Shown here piece after piece: positions 1 through 11,383 of a DNA stretch of 64,000 nucleotides. Position 1 is the stretch's first letter. Each line of letters starts with the position of its first letter. Made by a program: the position numbers and the translations under genes. The stretch is taken from NCBI RefSeq assembly GCF_949987515.2, contig NC_082695.1:88928104-88992103 (forward strand). Reading direction: 5' to 3'. The notes beneath the pieces were generated by a model. It was not told where the DNA came from and made no database searches. It saw nothing but the letters and a program-made list of their open reading frames with translations. Origin of the DNA: Delphinus delphis. Its lineage: Eukaryota; Chordata; Mammalia; Artiodactyla; Delphinidae.

Positions 1-640
1 CACGAAAACTTATGTCCTCACAAAAACTGACCCGTGATGTTTACAGCAGCTTTATTCGTAATTGCCGAAACTTGGAAGCAACCGAACTGTGAGGAGGTCA
101 CCCGTGGTAAAGCCAGACGATGGAGAATCATCCAGCAATAAAACGAAACGACCTATCGAGCCATGAAAAGAGCAGAAGGAACTTTAAAAAGGTCTATAAC
201 TACGTGAAAGAAACCAATCCGAAAAGGCTGCGCACTGTGTGATTCCCACTAGATGACACTCGGAAAAAGACAGAACTGTGGAGACACTGAAGAGACAGAC
301 CCGTGGCTGCCCAGGATGGAGTGGGCGAGGGGGGCGGGGGAGAAACAGAGCACAGATCTTCAGCACAGTGAAAATACTCTGCATGATACTGTTGTGATGG
401 ACACGGGTCACTGTGCACGAGGCAAACTCACTGAACACCACAGCACCAAGAGGGGGCCCTGATGTAAACTACGGACTTTAATTAACAGTAACATATCAAT
501 ACTGCTCATCGGCTGTAAAAGTGTAACGCGTTAATGTGGGACGTTGTCAGCAGGGAGAGAGGGCGATGGGAATTCTCTGTACTTCCTGCTGCATTTTTCT
601 ATAAGTCTGAAGCTGCTCTAGAAAATAAAGTCTGTTCATT
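1..640 (+). mobile_element. Ancient L1 3' end (L1MA/MB-like)
   Basis: The segment opens with the typical old-L1 text on single-sample tails (ttacagcagctttattcgtaa, then gaagcaacc). It passes through the 3' UTR block around aatgtaaactatggacttta-like sequence and ends near 640 with aaaataaagtctgttcattt. It is strongly diverged and truncated by the window edge. Confidence 0.8.
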
Positions 641-1926
641 TTTAAAAATGCCTTAAAGCATAAAAGGCTAGAAATCAGTCTGTGGTTCTTACACAAAACA
701 AACTACTCCCTCAGTAGCACTGACCGTTTTCTTTAAAAGTAAACTAGGTATTAGTGGTCGAAAAGCCATCAAAGCAGCTAGAACTGCCTGGAACCATCTC
801 CCCTTGGCCCTCGCAGCCCCGACTCGAGGGCCAGCCCTGGCCAGCTGGCCGGGCGAGCACCCCAGACACAGAGCTCAGATAGGGGCTCAGCCTGGCAGGT
901 TGAGGAGAACTCGGGTTGCCCCAGAGGCCGGGGGATGGTACCTCATTCCCCGCCACCTGCCCGCACCTGTGAGCACAGGACAGACAGACGGAACCTCTGT
1001 CACAGAGCCCCAGTCCAGCGTCGGAGTCAGGAGAACACGCAGCCGGCAGCAACGTCCAGCAACTGTGCCAGGAGGAAAACAGGCCCGGGAGAGGGTCCAG
1101 GGAAGCCCTCTGTGACGGGCGGGACAGGCCGGCAGCCTAGGCAGTGCCAGGAGGCTGCAAGTCACTGTGCTGTAAGCAGTGGCACAGTTAAAGGCCTGCT
1201 TTCCCTTTAAAGTAACGCCCGGCAGGTGGGCAGGGGACCCCCAAGAGACAGACGGAAGCTGGGTGCGAGTCCAGGAGTCAGCACACACACCTTCTCCGTC
1301 CCCTCTCCCACAAAGAGTTCCCACCCAACCTCCCCCCTCCTGGGTCTGGCTTTGCAGGCCGCTTGCTAACACTCTTGACCTGGAGAAGGGGCCTGTGCGT
1401 GGGGGGCTGGCACTCGGCGCCCGGAACCCCGTCCCCTCTGGGAAGCACAGGGCGCCCCCGGGTCTGCTCCACCTCCCTGGGTCTGTGTGTCCTCCTGCTG
1501 CCTCATGTGGGCCCTCGAGGTCAGTCCACGGTGGCCCCGAGAAGCTCCAGCCCATCCTCAGTCCACACTGCCCAGCACCCTGGACACAGCTTGAGGCGAA
1601 CCGCAACCTGCCGGATCACGGTGCCGAGCGGTCATGCCTTGTTCATGCCCAGGGGCCCCACTGACCGAGACTGGATGGGGGGCGGCGGTGAACTACCACC
1701 ACTGCCACGGCTGCCCCTTGCAGCCCGGTCCAGGCGCGAGCTGCTGCGAGCCGGCTGCGTGGCCCTGAGGCAGCCAGCGGAGGCCAGGCGTGCGGTCCCA
1801 CCCCAGGCCGAGTCTGGGGGATCCCTGTCTGGAAGGACACCCGTTTTCCCTACCACTGCTCTTCTGGGTGTTGGCTGTGCTTTAAATAACACGTTTTCAT
1901 CTGATTTCAGAAGCAATACATGCTCA
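641..1926. other. GC-rich intronic DNA, nothing recognised
   Basis: The sequence is CpG-containing and C/G-rich, with overlapping open frames on both strands that lack any protein-family similarity I recognise. The last ~70 bases look like a worn interspersed-repeat remnant of the 'agcaatacatgctcac' type. Confidence 0.5.
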
Positions 1927-2277
1927 CTGCTACACTTCCCGGCTGTGCACACGCGGCATCATAATCGCGTGGCCCCCGGTGTTGGGATGCTCTCTGTGCC
2001 CTTCTGCTGCTGCCTCCCTGTGTGCGGCTCGTGCGGTGTCCCTGTTGTTCACTGCTACACTTCCCAGGCTGCTCACACGCGGCATCATAATCGCGTGGCC
2101 CCCGGTGTTGGGATGCTCTCTGTGCCCTTCTGCTGCTGCCTCCCTGTGTGCGGCTCGTGCGGTGTCCCTGTTGTTCACTGCTACACTTCCCAGGCTGCTC
2201 ACACGCGGCATCATAATCGCGTGGCTGCCGGTGTTGGGATGCTCTCTGTGCCCTTTGGCTGCTGCCTCCCTGTGTGT
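1927..2277. repeat. Tandem repeat, 125-126 bp unit, about 2.8 copies
   Basis: Units start at 1927, 2052 and 2178 with ctgctacacttccc. Copies 1 and 2 are identical apart from a few bases near cccggctgtgcac versus cccaggctgctcac. Copy 3 diverges in its second half and fades near 2277. Each unit holds several CpGs. The unit is about 42 codons long, so it keeps frames open on both strands; I do not read this as coding. Confidence 0.93.
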
Positions 2278-5200
2278 GATGCTTTCCCCATTAATGCTGT
2301 GCGTTAGGAGTCTGTTCAGTAACTGTTCTGCTTTTAAAGACTACATAAGACACCAGGACATGGATTTGCCCGCAGCTGTCTAACCTACCCCTCACAACTG
2401 GATATTTGGTTTGACACCACTTTGCAGTCCTACAAATAACAACGAGGTGGCCGTACATTCCTCCCTTTCCTTAAGGCAGATGCCCGGACGTGAGTCGCCA
2501 GGTCAGCTGGCCAGCGCATCACCAGGACCCAGTCTGAATGCACTCAACCAGGGCATCACAATGGAAGCACAAACGTGAGAAAACACCACCCATGCCGCTC
2601 TAATTTGCAGTTCCAGGAATGGTCTTGCGTGTCTGCAGGTGGTACAAGGAAACAGCTCGGGGTGCACTTTCCGCAGAGCCGGGCTGTGTCCAGAGAAGGC
2701 AAGCTGGGCGGGCCGAGGGCAGGAGGCCGGGGGCGCGGCCTCGGCCAGGCTGTGCTGGACCTCAGCGCCCGGACGCCTCGAGCCTGCAGGCCACGCTCCA
2801 CCCACAGGTCCCTTACGTTCCTGTAACTGCTCAAGGGGGGGACGCACCAGACAGATGCAGAAACCTCTGGCAGAAACCCTGTGCCCCATCGGGCGCTCAG
2901 TGGCGCTCCTCCTCCAGGATCAGACAGACCAGGCCTGCGGGGAGGGGAAGGCCTCTGCAGGCGCCCTGCCTTCTGTCGAATAAGCTGTCCCCACTGTCCT
3001 CCATCCTGCTGCTGCTGACTCAGCTTCTCGAGACACAAGCTGAGGAGGCCTCCTTCCCTCCCAGGACAGTTACCCGACTTTAAAGCACCTCGAGGAGAAG
3101 AAGGAACAGCTCCCCAACGAGCCCGATTTGCCACCAGGATCACAAGAGCCGCTGCGAGTCGGCTGTGTGGCCACCAGAGGAGCATCCTGGGCCCCGCGGT
3201 GCAGGAAGCGGGGCCAGCAGACGGCTGCTGGCTTCTGTGTAAAAGGATTCTAGAAACAAAAAGTGAGAGGAGGGAGAGGGATGGAGGGGAGGGGGGAGGC
3301 GGGAGGAGGCCGGAGAACAGGCCGCAGAGAGCTGGAGGCCCTTGCGGTGACGTGCCACACGGGACGGGAGGCTCACACGGGGGACTTTAATCAGCCGTCA
3401 GCCTGGCTGCACGGAAACACCTCCTCCAGGCTTGGCTTGCCCAAGGGTGGTTAAGGCCAAACAGCTCCCCTTCCCACAATTAAGCAAACACTGCAGACAC
3501 ATACAGAAAACATCCCGGAAGAACCGCACCACTGGATCAAAACCCAAGTCAGAGCAAGATGTTATTCCTAGAGACACTGGAAATGTCAACATTTTAAAAG
3601 TCTGCCACATACGCTGAAGAACAAAATATGCCACATATTACAAAGGAAGCCGGAAGCCCCGCAGTTTTCTGCCTCCTCACAAACTCTGTCGTGCAGACTT
3701 GGGACCTGTCTCCTTGCTCTATTTCCCCCCGGCGCCCCCAGATGAACTCGCGGAGCGGAACTCCCTGGAGCCCCCGCCACGCACCCAGCTCTCTCCACTC
3801 CCGGCTCATCCGATTGGCTGGGCTGAGGGACTCAGCTGGGCCACTCCCGGATGCCCCCCACCCCCCTGAGTTTTCCTCAAAGGACGCCATCCCGGTTAGT
3901 CCCCCATCTTCCCCAGGAGTGCAGTCCTCTGGGTTTGGGACAGCTCCACAGGGCACCCGGGGGCCCAGAGCTCAGGAACCGGCTAAACGTGCTCTGAGCG
4001 TCGGTCCTGGCATCACGGTTGCTTCTGTCGGGGCTGGTTCCAGCTTCAAAGGAAGTTTAAAGAGCATTTCTAAGAAATGACTCGAAATGGATGCAGAATC
4101 AGGCCTAGGGCGGTGAGCCCTTTAAGGGCCTCTGGCGGTAAACAGCTCCGGGGATCGGGGATCGAGGAATGCGTGGCTTGGGAGCGGAAAACTCTAGCCC
4201 GTCACCCGTCAGTGTGTCAGTCTGTGCCCTTCTGGAAACAAGGACTTGGGCGGGGCTGGGCTGGGCTCAGGCCAATCAGGGCCCCCTGGAGCTGCGGTGC
4301 TAGGGCCCCTCCCCAAAGGTAAACATGGACTTCAGTCCTTCTCCGGAAGAGGCTGTGAGGCCCTGCTTCAGGGCAAGACGCCTCCTGACAGCTTGGGGCC
4401 CCTCTCGGAGTCGTGGTCCTAGGAGCCCTGCTGACAGCAGACACAGACCTGTCCTCCAGGGGCTGCACGCTGGCTCTGGGGGCCTCGGCACGGCCACTCG
4501 CACGTGTCTTGAGCGTCTGCTACTCACCCAGCAGAGAAATTCGGGTAGGTCTGGGTCACCGAGGCCCATCTAGGGGACGAGGAGCGGCAGATCCTTGCTG
4601 TGACGCCACAGACGGCCCCGGCCGCGGTGACCCCCAGGCCAGTGTCAGGCGGCTTGGAGGGAGGGCACCCAGTGGCGGGGCCTGGGCATCACTCACAGGG
4701 CTCCTGGGGTGGGGCCTTCTCGGTGGCTGTGAGCTCCCCGACACCCCAGGGCAGGGTGTGTCCATGAACTAGAGTCGGCTTCTGGGCCCTGTGCTCAGGT
4801 GACGCGATCTCTTTTAACGGCATAGAGGTGTCTCCTGTGCTTGTCTTCTGTTCCCAGGCGCTTGTTTCTTCTTGGGTTTTTGCCTCTGTCCACGGCAGAG
4901 CTCCCACCCTCCTGCCCCAGCTTCACCGGGACGAGCTCTACTGTGCATCTCACGCAGAGGCTGGCTGTGGCTTGGCCGAGCTGCAGACGGTGGTCGGCAG
5001 GGCACCCCAGCCTGGGAGCCGCTGGCACTGGGAGACAGGCCGGTGACCCTGAGCAGCTCCCAGCACCTCCGTCCCCACCTGGGTCAGGTCTGGGAGGGCT
5101 ATAAGCCTCCCCCAAGAGCTGACTGACCGACACAGTTTCCTTAGAATCATATCTGTGGGTCCACCCTTTCTGGTAAACTCTAAACATCTTCAGTGCTTTG

Positions 5201-5646
5201 TTCTTAGCAGTACTAACTTATTTGTAGCCCAGCTCAACGTAGACTAGGACCCTGGGTCCTGTATAGAAGGATGCCATGCAGTACTCAGGTAAGGACGAGC
5301 TCCCAGCAGGTGGGCTGAGGCACACCTGTCTGCTAGGTGTGCACAGAGAGCCTAAGAACGCTGAAAACAGGCAGGGACTCCGGTGCCACTGAGAGCTGGA
5401 AGGTGGGGGAAGAGGGGCACCTCGGACTCGCCACAGACGGAGGAAGGGAAACAGGCAAGAGCACGCAGCCAGGGACCCCTCGGGGAGAAAACCTCCCTAG
5501 TAACACGGCCAGTCCTCCAGCCCTCCTTCCCTCTCACTTTAAAACACATTCTTTCAAAATAAACTCTCCTCACATGAGCTTCAGAGAGCCTGGGTGCTTG
5601 ACAACAAGCTTTCTTTTGACAAAAAACCAAAAAACAAAACACAGTA
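2278..5646. other. GC-rich intronic DNA without recognised features
   Basis: I see no exon or clear repeat here. A purine-rich stretch at about 3262-3320 (GA and G runs) could form unusual DNA structure. The many open frames reflect high GC content and overlap each other on both strands. Confidence 0.5.
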
Positions 5647-5841
5647 CAGTCATTCCTCAGTATCCGAGGGGCACTGCTCCCAGGGCCCCCCGTGGACACC
5701 AAAATCTGCGATGTTCAAGCCCCTTAAAATGGCCCAGTGTGGTCGGCCCTCCGTATCCGTGGGTTCTGCATCTGTATCCCCTTCGATCCTCGGCTGGTTC
5801 AAGCCATGGATGTGAAACCCGTGGATACACAGGGTCAACTG
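5647..5841. mobile_element. Tigger-type (TcMar) nonautonomous DNA transposon
   Basis: The element begins cagtcattcctcagtatcc and ends gggtcaactg, which are inverted termini of the CAGT(T/C)...CCCT type. TA dinucleotides flank both ends (5645-5646 and 5842-5843), as expected for Tc1/mariner-type target duplication. It is 195 bp and internally deleted relative to the copy at 49792. The subfamily is not assigned. Confidence 0.85.
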
Positions 5842-5843
5842 TA

Positions 5844-6420
5844 CTAGTTTTCCCCTGGGTAGTGTCTTCTGTAACTAGGGCATGGAATTCTTAACTTACT
5901 TAGGGTGCTGTTTCTGGAAGGCCCCCCACCCCAAGTCCAGGGCAAGGAAAGGAAGAGAGTTTATGTTTTCTTTTGCTTCTGGGCGTCTAGTATCTCATTC
6001 TATTAAAAAGTTAACCCAAATCATCCATATTCATTATAGGAAAAATGGAAGCAAAGAATAATCAGAAACCCCAGAGCTGGAGCCCCACTCCTAGGTCACC
6101 AGCGTCAGCGTCCCCACTAGAACTGTCTCAGAAAAGACTCAGGCCGCCCACCTGCTCCTCTGTGAGCCTCCAGCACGTGACCATGGACACAGCTAGAGGG
6201 CATCGTCATCCCAGGTGGGTGTTTCCACACGCCGCCCCCCAGCCCCCCGACCCCACCCAAGAAAACCTCTAAGACAGAGGAGCTTCCAGGCTCCCACCTC
6301 TGCCCCAGTCCATGGGGGCGGTGTCAGCAGCGAGCACCAAGTGGTCCATGCAACAGGCACCGCCCAGCTGTTCACTTCACCAGCCCACGTTTGCTCCCTG
6401 TGCATCTGGCTCAAGGAAAG
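5844..6420. other. Intronic DNA, nothing recognised
   Basis: No gene or clear repeat is visible between the Tigger copy and the antisense L1. Confidence 0.4.
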
Positions 6421-6498
6421 GTGTTTTTTTAAAAAAATTGAGATAAAATTCATGTAACATAAAATTCACCATTTAGATCATTTAAAAATGTACAGTCC

Positions 6499-6711
6499 GG
6501 GGCTTCCCTGGTGGCGCAGTGGCTGAGAGTCCGCCTGCCGATGCAGGGGACACGGGTTCGTGCCCCGGTCCGGGAGGATCCCACGTGCCGCGGAGCGGCT
6601 GGGCCCGTGAGCCGTGGCCGCTGAGCCTGCGCGTCCGGAGCCTGTGCTCCGCAACGGGAGAGGCCACAACGGTGAGAGGCCCGCGTACCGCAAAAAAAAA
6701 AAAAAACCAAC
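6499..6711 (+). mobile_element. CHR-type SINE (cetacean/hippo tRNA-Glu family)
   Basis: It opens ggggcttccctggtggcgca, carries pol III A- and B-box-like segments (tggcgcagtgg; gggttcgtgcc) and ends in an A-tail. The 10-bp target duplication tgtacagtcc is perfect at 6489-6498 and 6712-6721. Confidence 0.97.
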
Positions 6712-7590
6712 TGTACAGTCCAGAAGTTTTTAGTAAATTCACAGTGTTGTGGAAGCATCACCACTGCCTAATTCTGGAGCATTTTCATCACCCCAGAAAG
6801 AAACACCGCCCTTCAAAATGGCTCCCTCCCTCCAACCCCGAGCACATACTAACCTGCCTTCTATCTCTATAGATTTGCCAATTCCGGACACTTCCTGTAA
6901 GTGGAATCACACCGTATGTGGCTTTTTGTGTCTGACTTCTTTCACGGAGCATAATATTTTCAAGTTCATCTACACTGTAGCATTTATCAGTGCTTCATTT
7001 CTTTCTATGGCTGAGAAATATACCACTGTGTGGATGGACCACATTTTAAAAATCCTTGCCTCCTTGATGGACACTTGGGTTGTTTCCACTTTTTGGCTAT
7101 TGTGAATAATGCGGCTACGCATGTTTTTGTGTGGACATATGTGTTCATTTCTCTTGCGTAGGTGGCTAGGAGTGAAATCGCTGGGTCGTATGCTAACTAT
7201 ACTTTCACCTTTTTGAGGACTCGCCGAATGGTTTTCCACAGCGGCTGCACTATTTTTTATTTCCATCAGCAGTGCCCGAAAGTTCTAGTTTCTCCGTATT
7301 TGTTTTTATCTTTCATCGTTTCCCGTGCTTATTGGCCATCTGAATATCTTCTCTGGAGAAACGTCTTTTCAGAGCCTTTGCCAAATCTGACACATTCAGG
7401 TTTCAATTTGTCTTTTTATCATTGATGAGAATGTTCTTTATATTCTAGACACAAATCTCTTAATAAGATACAAGACTTTAAAATATTCTGTTCTGTGGGT
7501 TATCTTTTCATTTTCTTGATATTGACACACAAAAGTTTTAAATTTTGATGAAGTCCAATTTATCTATTTTTTCTTTTGTTGCTTGTGCTT

Positions 7591-7808
7591 TTTTTTTTTT
7601 TTTTTTTTTTTTTTTGTGGTACGCGGGCCTCTCACTGCTGTGGCCTCTCCTGCCGCGGAGCACAGGCTCCGGATGCACAGTCTCAGTGGCCATGGCTCAC
7701 GGACCCAGCCGCTCCGTGGCATGTGGGATCCTCCCGGACCAGGGCACGAACCCCCGTCCCCTGCATCGGCAGGCGGACTCCCAACCACCGCACCACCAGG
7801 GAAGCCCC
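7591..7808 (-). mobile_element. CHR-type SINE, antisense
   Basis: A T-run on the left (the inverted A-tail) leads into gtggtacgcgggcctctcac and ends ccaccagggaagcccc. The 14-bp target duplication tgttgcttgtgctt (7577-7590) recurs with one mismatch at 7809-7822. Confidence 0.96.
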
Positions 7809-7870
7809 TGTTGCTTGTACTTGTGATATGATATTTAGGAAACCATTGCCTAACCCACGGTCACGTCCCT

Positions 7871-9605
7871 GTGCATTTCTAAGCAGAGCAGCAAGCAAAA
7901 GTAGCCGCGGCCCTGGTTTTAAAAAACAGAAGCATAAATAGCACCCTGTGTGTGGGGTCTGGTCTCAGGAGCTCTCTTCTGGCTTCCCCGGAGAAGAGGC
8001 CCAACACAAAATACCAGGCGTTAATAGAAGCTGTCTGGAACCAGCATGAGGTAAACATGAACAAGCCAACCACACAATGTAGAAAGTCCTAATTTGAGAG
8101 GCTACGTGTGGCGCTCAGCTCCCCGTTTCCCAGCCTCATGTGAGGGTGGTGAACACCGGGAGCCTGAACAAGTTTACCAGGAAAACAAGACTCAGACCAA
8201 CACTTGGTGTTTTCTGTTAAAAGCTGCCGCAAACAATGGATCGGGTCTTGAAAGCCACCTCAGAGTAAAAATAAAGTCAGCTCTGAAATACCTTTCTCTG
8301 CCAAAGGAAGCCATGCCCGAGGTGGGAGATGTCTGGACCACTCCCCGAAGGGTCTGCTGAGATGCTTTCCAAGCCCACAGTGAAGAGTGCTGGGTCCTGT
8401 GTGGCCAGTTCTGGGCAGCACTCGAAATTCTCCACCGAGATTCAGGGTCCAGGCTGCTGGCAGAACCACTGAGGTCAGTGACAAGTGAAGCTTTAGGTCG
8501 TCAGGACACGGGAGAAGCCCCGGCTGAGGCTCAGCCCGGTCAGCCCTGAGAGCTGTTTGCCGTTGCTGAGCCACGCTCGACCTCCCCCAGGGCTCCAGAG
8601 GAAGAACGCGAAGGCGCCTGCAGCCAGGAAGTGGAAGCCGTCCTCTCCAACCCTCTGTGGGTGCTCAGAGCCCACCCTTCAGGCCCACAGACACGGGAGC
8701 CACTCGGGCGGCTTTCCTGAGGCCCGGAGAGGCCGGCTCAGCCGGGAACAAACCTTCCTGGAGGCCGAGCCGACTAAGAGCTTCCCAGCCCGTCCTCCTC
8801 GGTCCTCACAGCTCCTGAGGCCCAGGGTACCTTCCTTTGACAGATGGGGAAACTGAGGCTAGAGGCAGACGCCACTAGGCACGGGACCCAGGTGCTCGCC
8901 TGCGGCACTGCGCCGGTGGCCGGGAGGAGTGTGAGCCCCTCAGCAGGGGTAAAGGTGGCATCGTGAAAAGTCGCTACCTCCTGCTGGCGCATTCATTTAA
9001 ACAGCGTGCGGAGAAAGCGCTCGGCACGCGCGGGGGGCGGAACAGCCCAGACTGGATCACAGATTCAATACACGAAACAGAAGGAAAATGCCCCGATGCC
9101 CTCCTTCCTAATAACTGTCTCGCGCACACTCTCCCAGGCTGTTTAGCGCCACTAAAACGTATCTGTACTCTTGGGGTTCTCAGCGGCATGGAGCTGACAG
9201 GACACATACAGACACAGACGTAGGAGGAGACTTCTCACGGGAAGCGGCTCCGGCGGTTACAGCGCCAAGGCAGCCCCCAGCCGTAGGCGAGCTGGGGGCC
9301 CAGGAGCTCCATGTCCGAGGGCAAAGACAGGGAGATGCCCCAGCTCCAGGAGAGAGAATTTGCCCTTCCTTCACCTTTGGTCCCATTTGGGCCCCTAACC
9401 GACTGCAGGGGGCCGGGGGTGACCTGCTTTACTCAGTCCACTGATGGAAATGCTCATCTCTCCTGCAAACACCCTGACAGACACACCCGGAAATAATGTT
9501 TTATCCGCTTTCCGGGCATCCCTTACGCCAATCAGGTTGACACAAAATTAACCATCATGATACCACAAACAGAAAATACATAAAACAGCACTTTAGTAAC
9601 TGGGA
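7871..9605. other. Intronic DNA with a MIR remnant at about 8805-8900
   Basis: A MIR core-like segment (gatggggaaactgaggct) lies near 8845. I recognise nothing else. Confidence 0.5.
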
Positions 9606-9883
9606 ACTTCCTACGCTAGCTCGAGCTGGGTGGTTTAAACGGAAGACATTTACTTCGCACAGTCCTGGGGACTGGAGTCTGCCCTCGGGGCGCCGCGTGG
9701 TGGGTTCTAATGGGGCCTCTTCGTGGTGGAGGGGGAGCTCTGGTGTCCTCTCCTCTTCTTAGAAGGACACAGGCCCCCTCCCATGACCTCATTTAACCTT
9801 AATCGCCTCCTGAAGACCCTCGCGTTGGGGTGAGGGCTTCGGCGTGTGGCTTCGGGACATAGCTCGGTCCGTGTTGCTGGGTG
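9606..9883 (+). repeat. Ancient mammal-wide interspersed repeat, family not assigned
   Basis: Text such as gagctgggtggtttaaac, cacagtcctgggg, acctcatttaaccttaat and gagggcttcgg matches a repeat I know from many mammals, but whose database name I cannot give with certainty. A longer copy of the same family lies at 57955-58312. Confidence 0.7.
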
Positions 9884-10487
9884 CCCGGTTCACAGCTGGC
9901 TCCTTCATTTACCGTACCCTGGGCGCTCTCCAGGTAGGACAGGTCTCTCTCTGTCATAGTTATCAGGTGCACACTGCAGGGAGAGGCCTCCGCGTGCCCA
10001 CCTGGACGCTCGAACCACTCTACGATGACCCTAAGACCGTCACTGTGCCTCCGAGTGGGCTCTTCCCGGAAGCGGGGCTGCGAGCTTTGGGTCAACGTGC
10101 ACGATGAGCCACGCCGGGCCTGCTGCTGTGACGCCGCCGCAGGCAGCGCCTCTAAATCCGATGACCCCAACGGTCCACCAGCGCCAGCGACACTGTGACG
10201 TCTTTCCGGTCAGAGGACAGTAAATCCTGAGAGGCTTCCTGGAGGAGGAGCTTTGCAAGGAGAGGAGAGGTTTGTGGTTTATGAGGACCAGCCTTGAAGG
10301 CGGACGAGGAGAGAAGAGCTACGGTCATGATGAACAGAGAAAGCGGTGAGGGGGTGGAGTTCACATTTTACCTGGAAAGGATTGGCGACAGAAGCAAGTG
10401 TGTAGAAGAGGAGGGAATATCGGCTTAAAGGGACAGGTGAGAAACAGAAATCAGAGCAGATACCCGACCACTCTTAAAGTAGCTGAC
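9884..10487. other. Intronic DNA, nothing recognised
   Basis: This is unique-looking, moderately GC-rich sequence without an exon or repeat I can name. Confidence 0.4.
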
Positions 10488-10499
10488 ACCTGCTTTTTA

Positions 10500-11371
10500 T
10501 TTATTTCTCCATTTTGAATTGTATTTATATTTTTATACATCAGGTTCTCATTAGTTACCTGTTTTATACATATTAGTGTCTACATGTCAATCCCAATCTC
10601 CCAATTCATCCCACCATCACCACCACCCCCAACCTGCTTTCCCCACTTGGTGTCCGTACGTTTGTTCTCTATATCGGTGTCTCTATTTCTGCCCTGCAAA
10701 CCGGTTCACCTGTACCATTTTCTAGGTTCCACATATATGCGTTAATATACGGTATTTGTTTTTCTCTTTCTGACTTACTTCACTCTGTATGACTGTCTCT
10801 AGGTCCATCCACGTCTCTACAAATGACCCAATTTCGTTCCTTTTTATGGCTGAGTAATATTCCATTGTATACAGGTACCACATCTTCTTTATCCATTTGC
10901 CTGTCGATGGGCATTTAGGTTGCTTCCATGACCTGGCTATTGTAAATAGTGCTGCAATGCACATTGGGGTGCGTGTGTCTTTTTGAATTATGGTTTTCTC
11001 TGGGTATATGCCCAGTAGTGGGATTGCTGGGTCCTATGGTAATTCTAATTTTAGTTTTTTAAGGAACCTCCATATTGTTCTCCATAGTGGCTGTATCAAT
11101 TTACATTCCCACCAACAGTGCGAGAGGGTTCCCTTTTCTCCACACCCTCTCCAGCATTTGTAGTTTGCAGATTTTCTGACGATGCCCATTCTATCTGGTG
11201 TGAGGTGGTACCTCATTGTAGTTTTGATTTCTCTAATAATGAGTGATGTTGAGCAGCTTTTCATGTGCTTCTTGGCCAGCTGTATGTCTTCTTTGGAGAA
11301 ATGTCTATTTAGGTCTTCTGCCCATTTTTGGATTGGGTGGTTTGTTTTTTAATATTGAGCTGCATGAGCAT
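10500..11371 (-). mobile_element. Young 5'-truncated L1, antisense, with target duplications
   Basis: Complemented, it encodes the broken C-terminal part of L1 ORF2 protein. Recognisable pieces include [27 protein letters not shown] and FTIARSWKQPKCPSTGKWI. The 12-bp duplication acctgcttttta lies at 10488-10499 and 11372-11383. Its 3' UTR differs from that of the L1 ends at 30034 and 55062, so at least two young L1 lineages are present. Confidence 0.93.
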
Positions 11372-11383
11372 ACCTGCTTTTTA

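Larger units (their letters stand above)
6422..7870 (-). mobile_element. L1 3' part (3' UTR and end of ORF2), antisense, split by two SINEs
   Basis: In + orientation it starts with the inverted L1 3' UTR (attgagataaaattcatgta, caccatttagatc). It continues through complemented ORF2 C-terminal sequence (cacttgggttgtttccac, gtggaatcacaccgtatg) to about 7870. SINEs at 6499-6711 and 7591-7808 interrupt it, each with target duplications made of L1 sequence. The SINE insertions are therefore younger than this L1. Confidence 0.88.

Noticed and set aside
887..1606. 239-codon minus-strand frame as an exon
   Set aside because: No family similarity that I recognise. It lies in GC-rich DNA with equally long frames on the + strand.
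1363..2307. 314-codon frame with 42-residue internal repeats, resembling a repeat protein
   Set aside because: The protein repeat is just the 125-126-bp DNA tandem repeat read in frame. Open frames also exist on the other strand of the same array.
6510..6570. tRNA-like A- and B-box sequences in SINE heads as tRNA genes
   Set aside because: They belong to CHR SINEs (tRNA-derived), with A-tails and target duplications. No intact cloverleaf gene is present.
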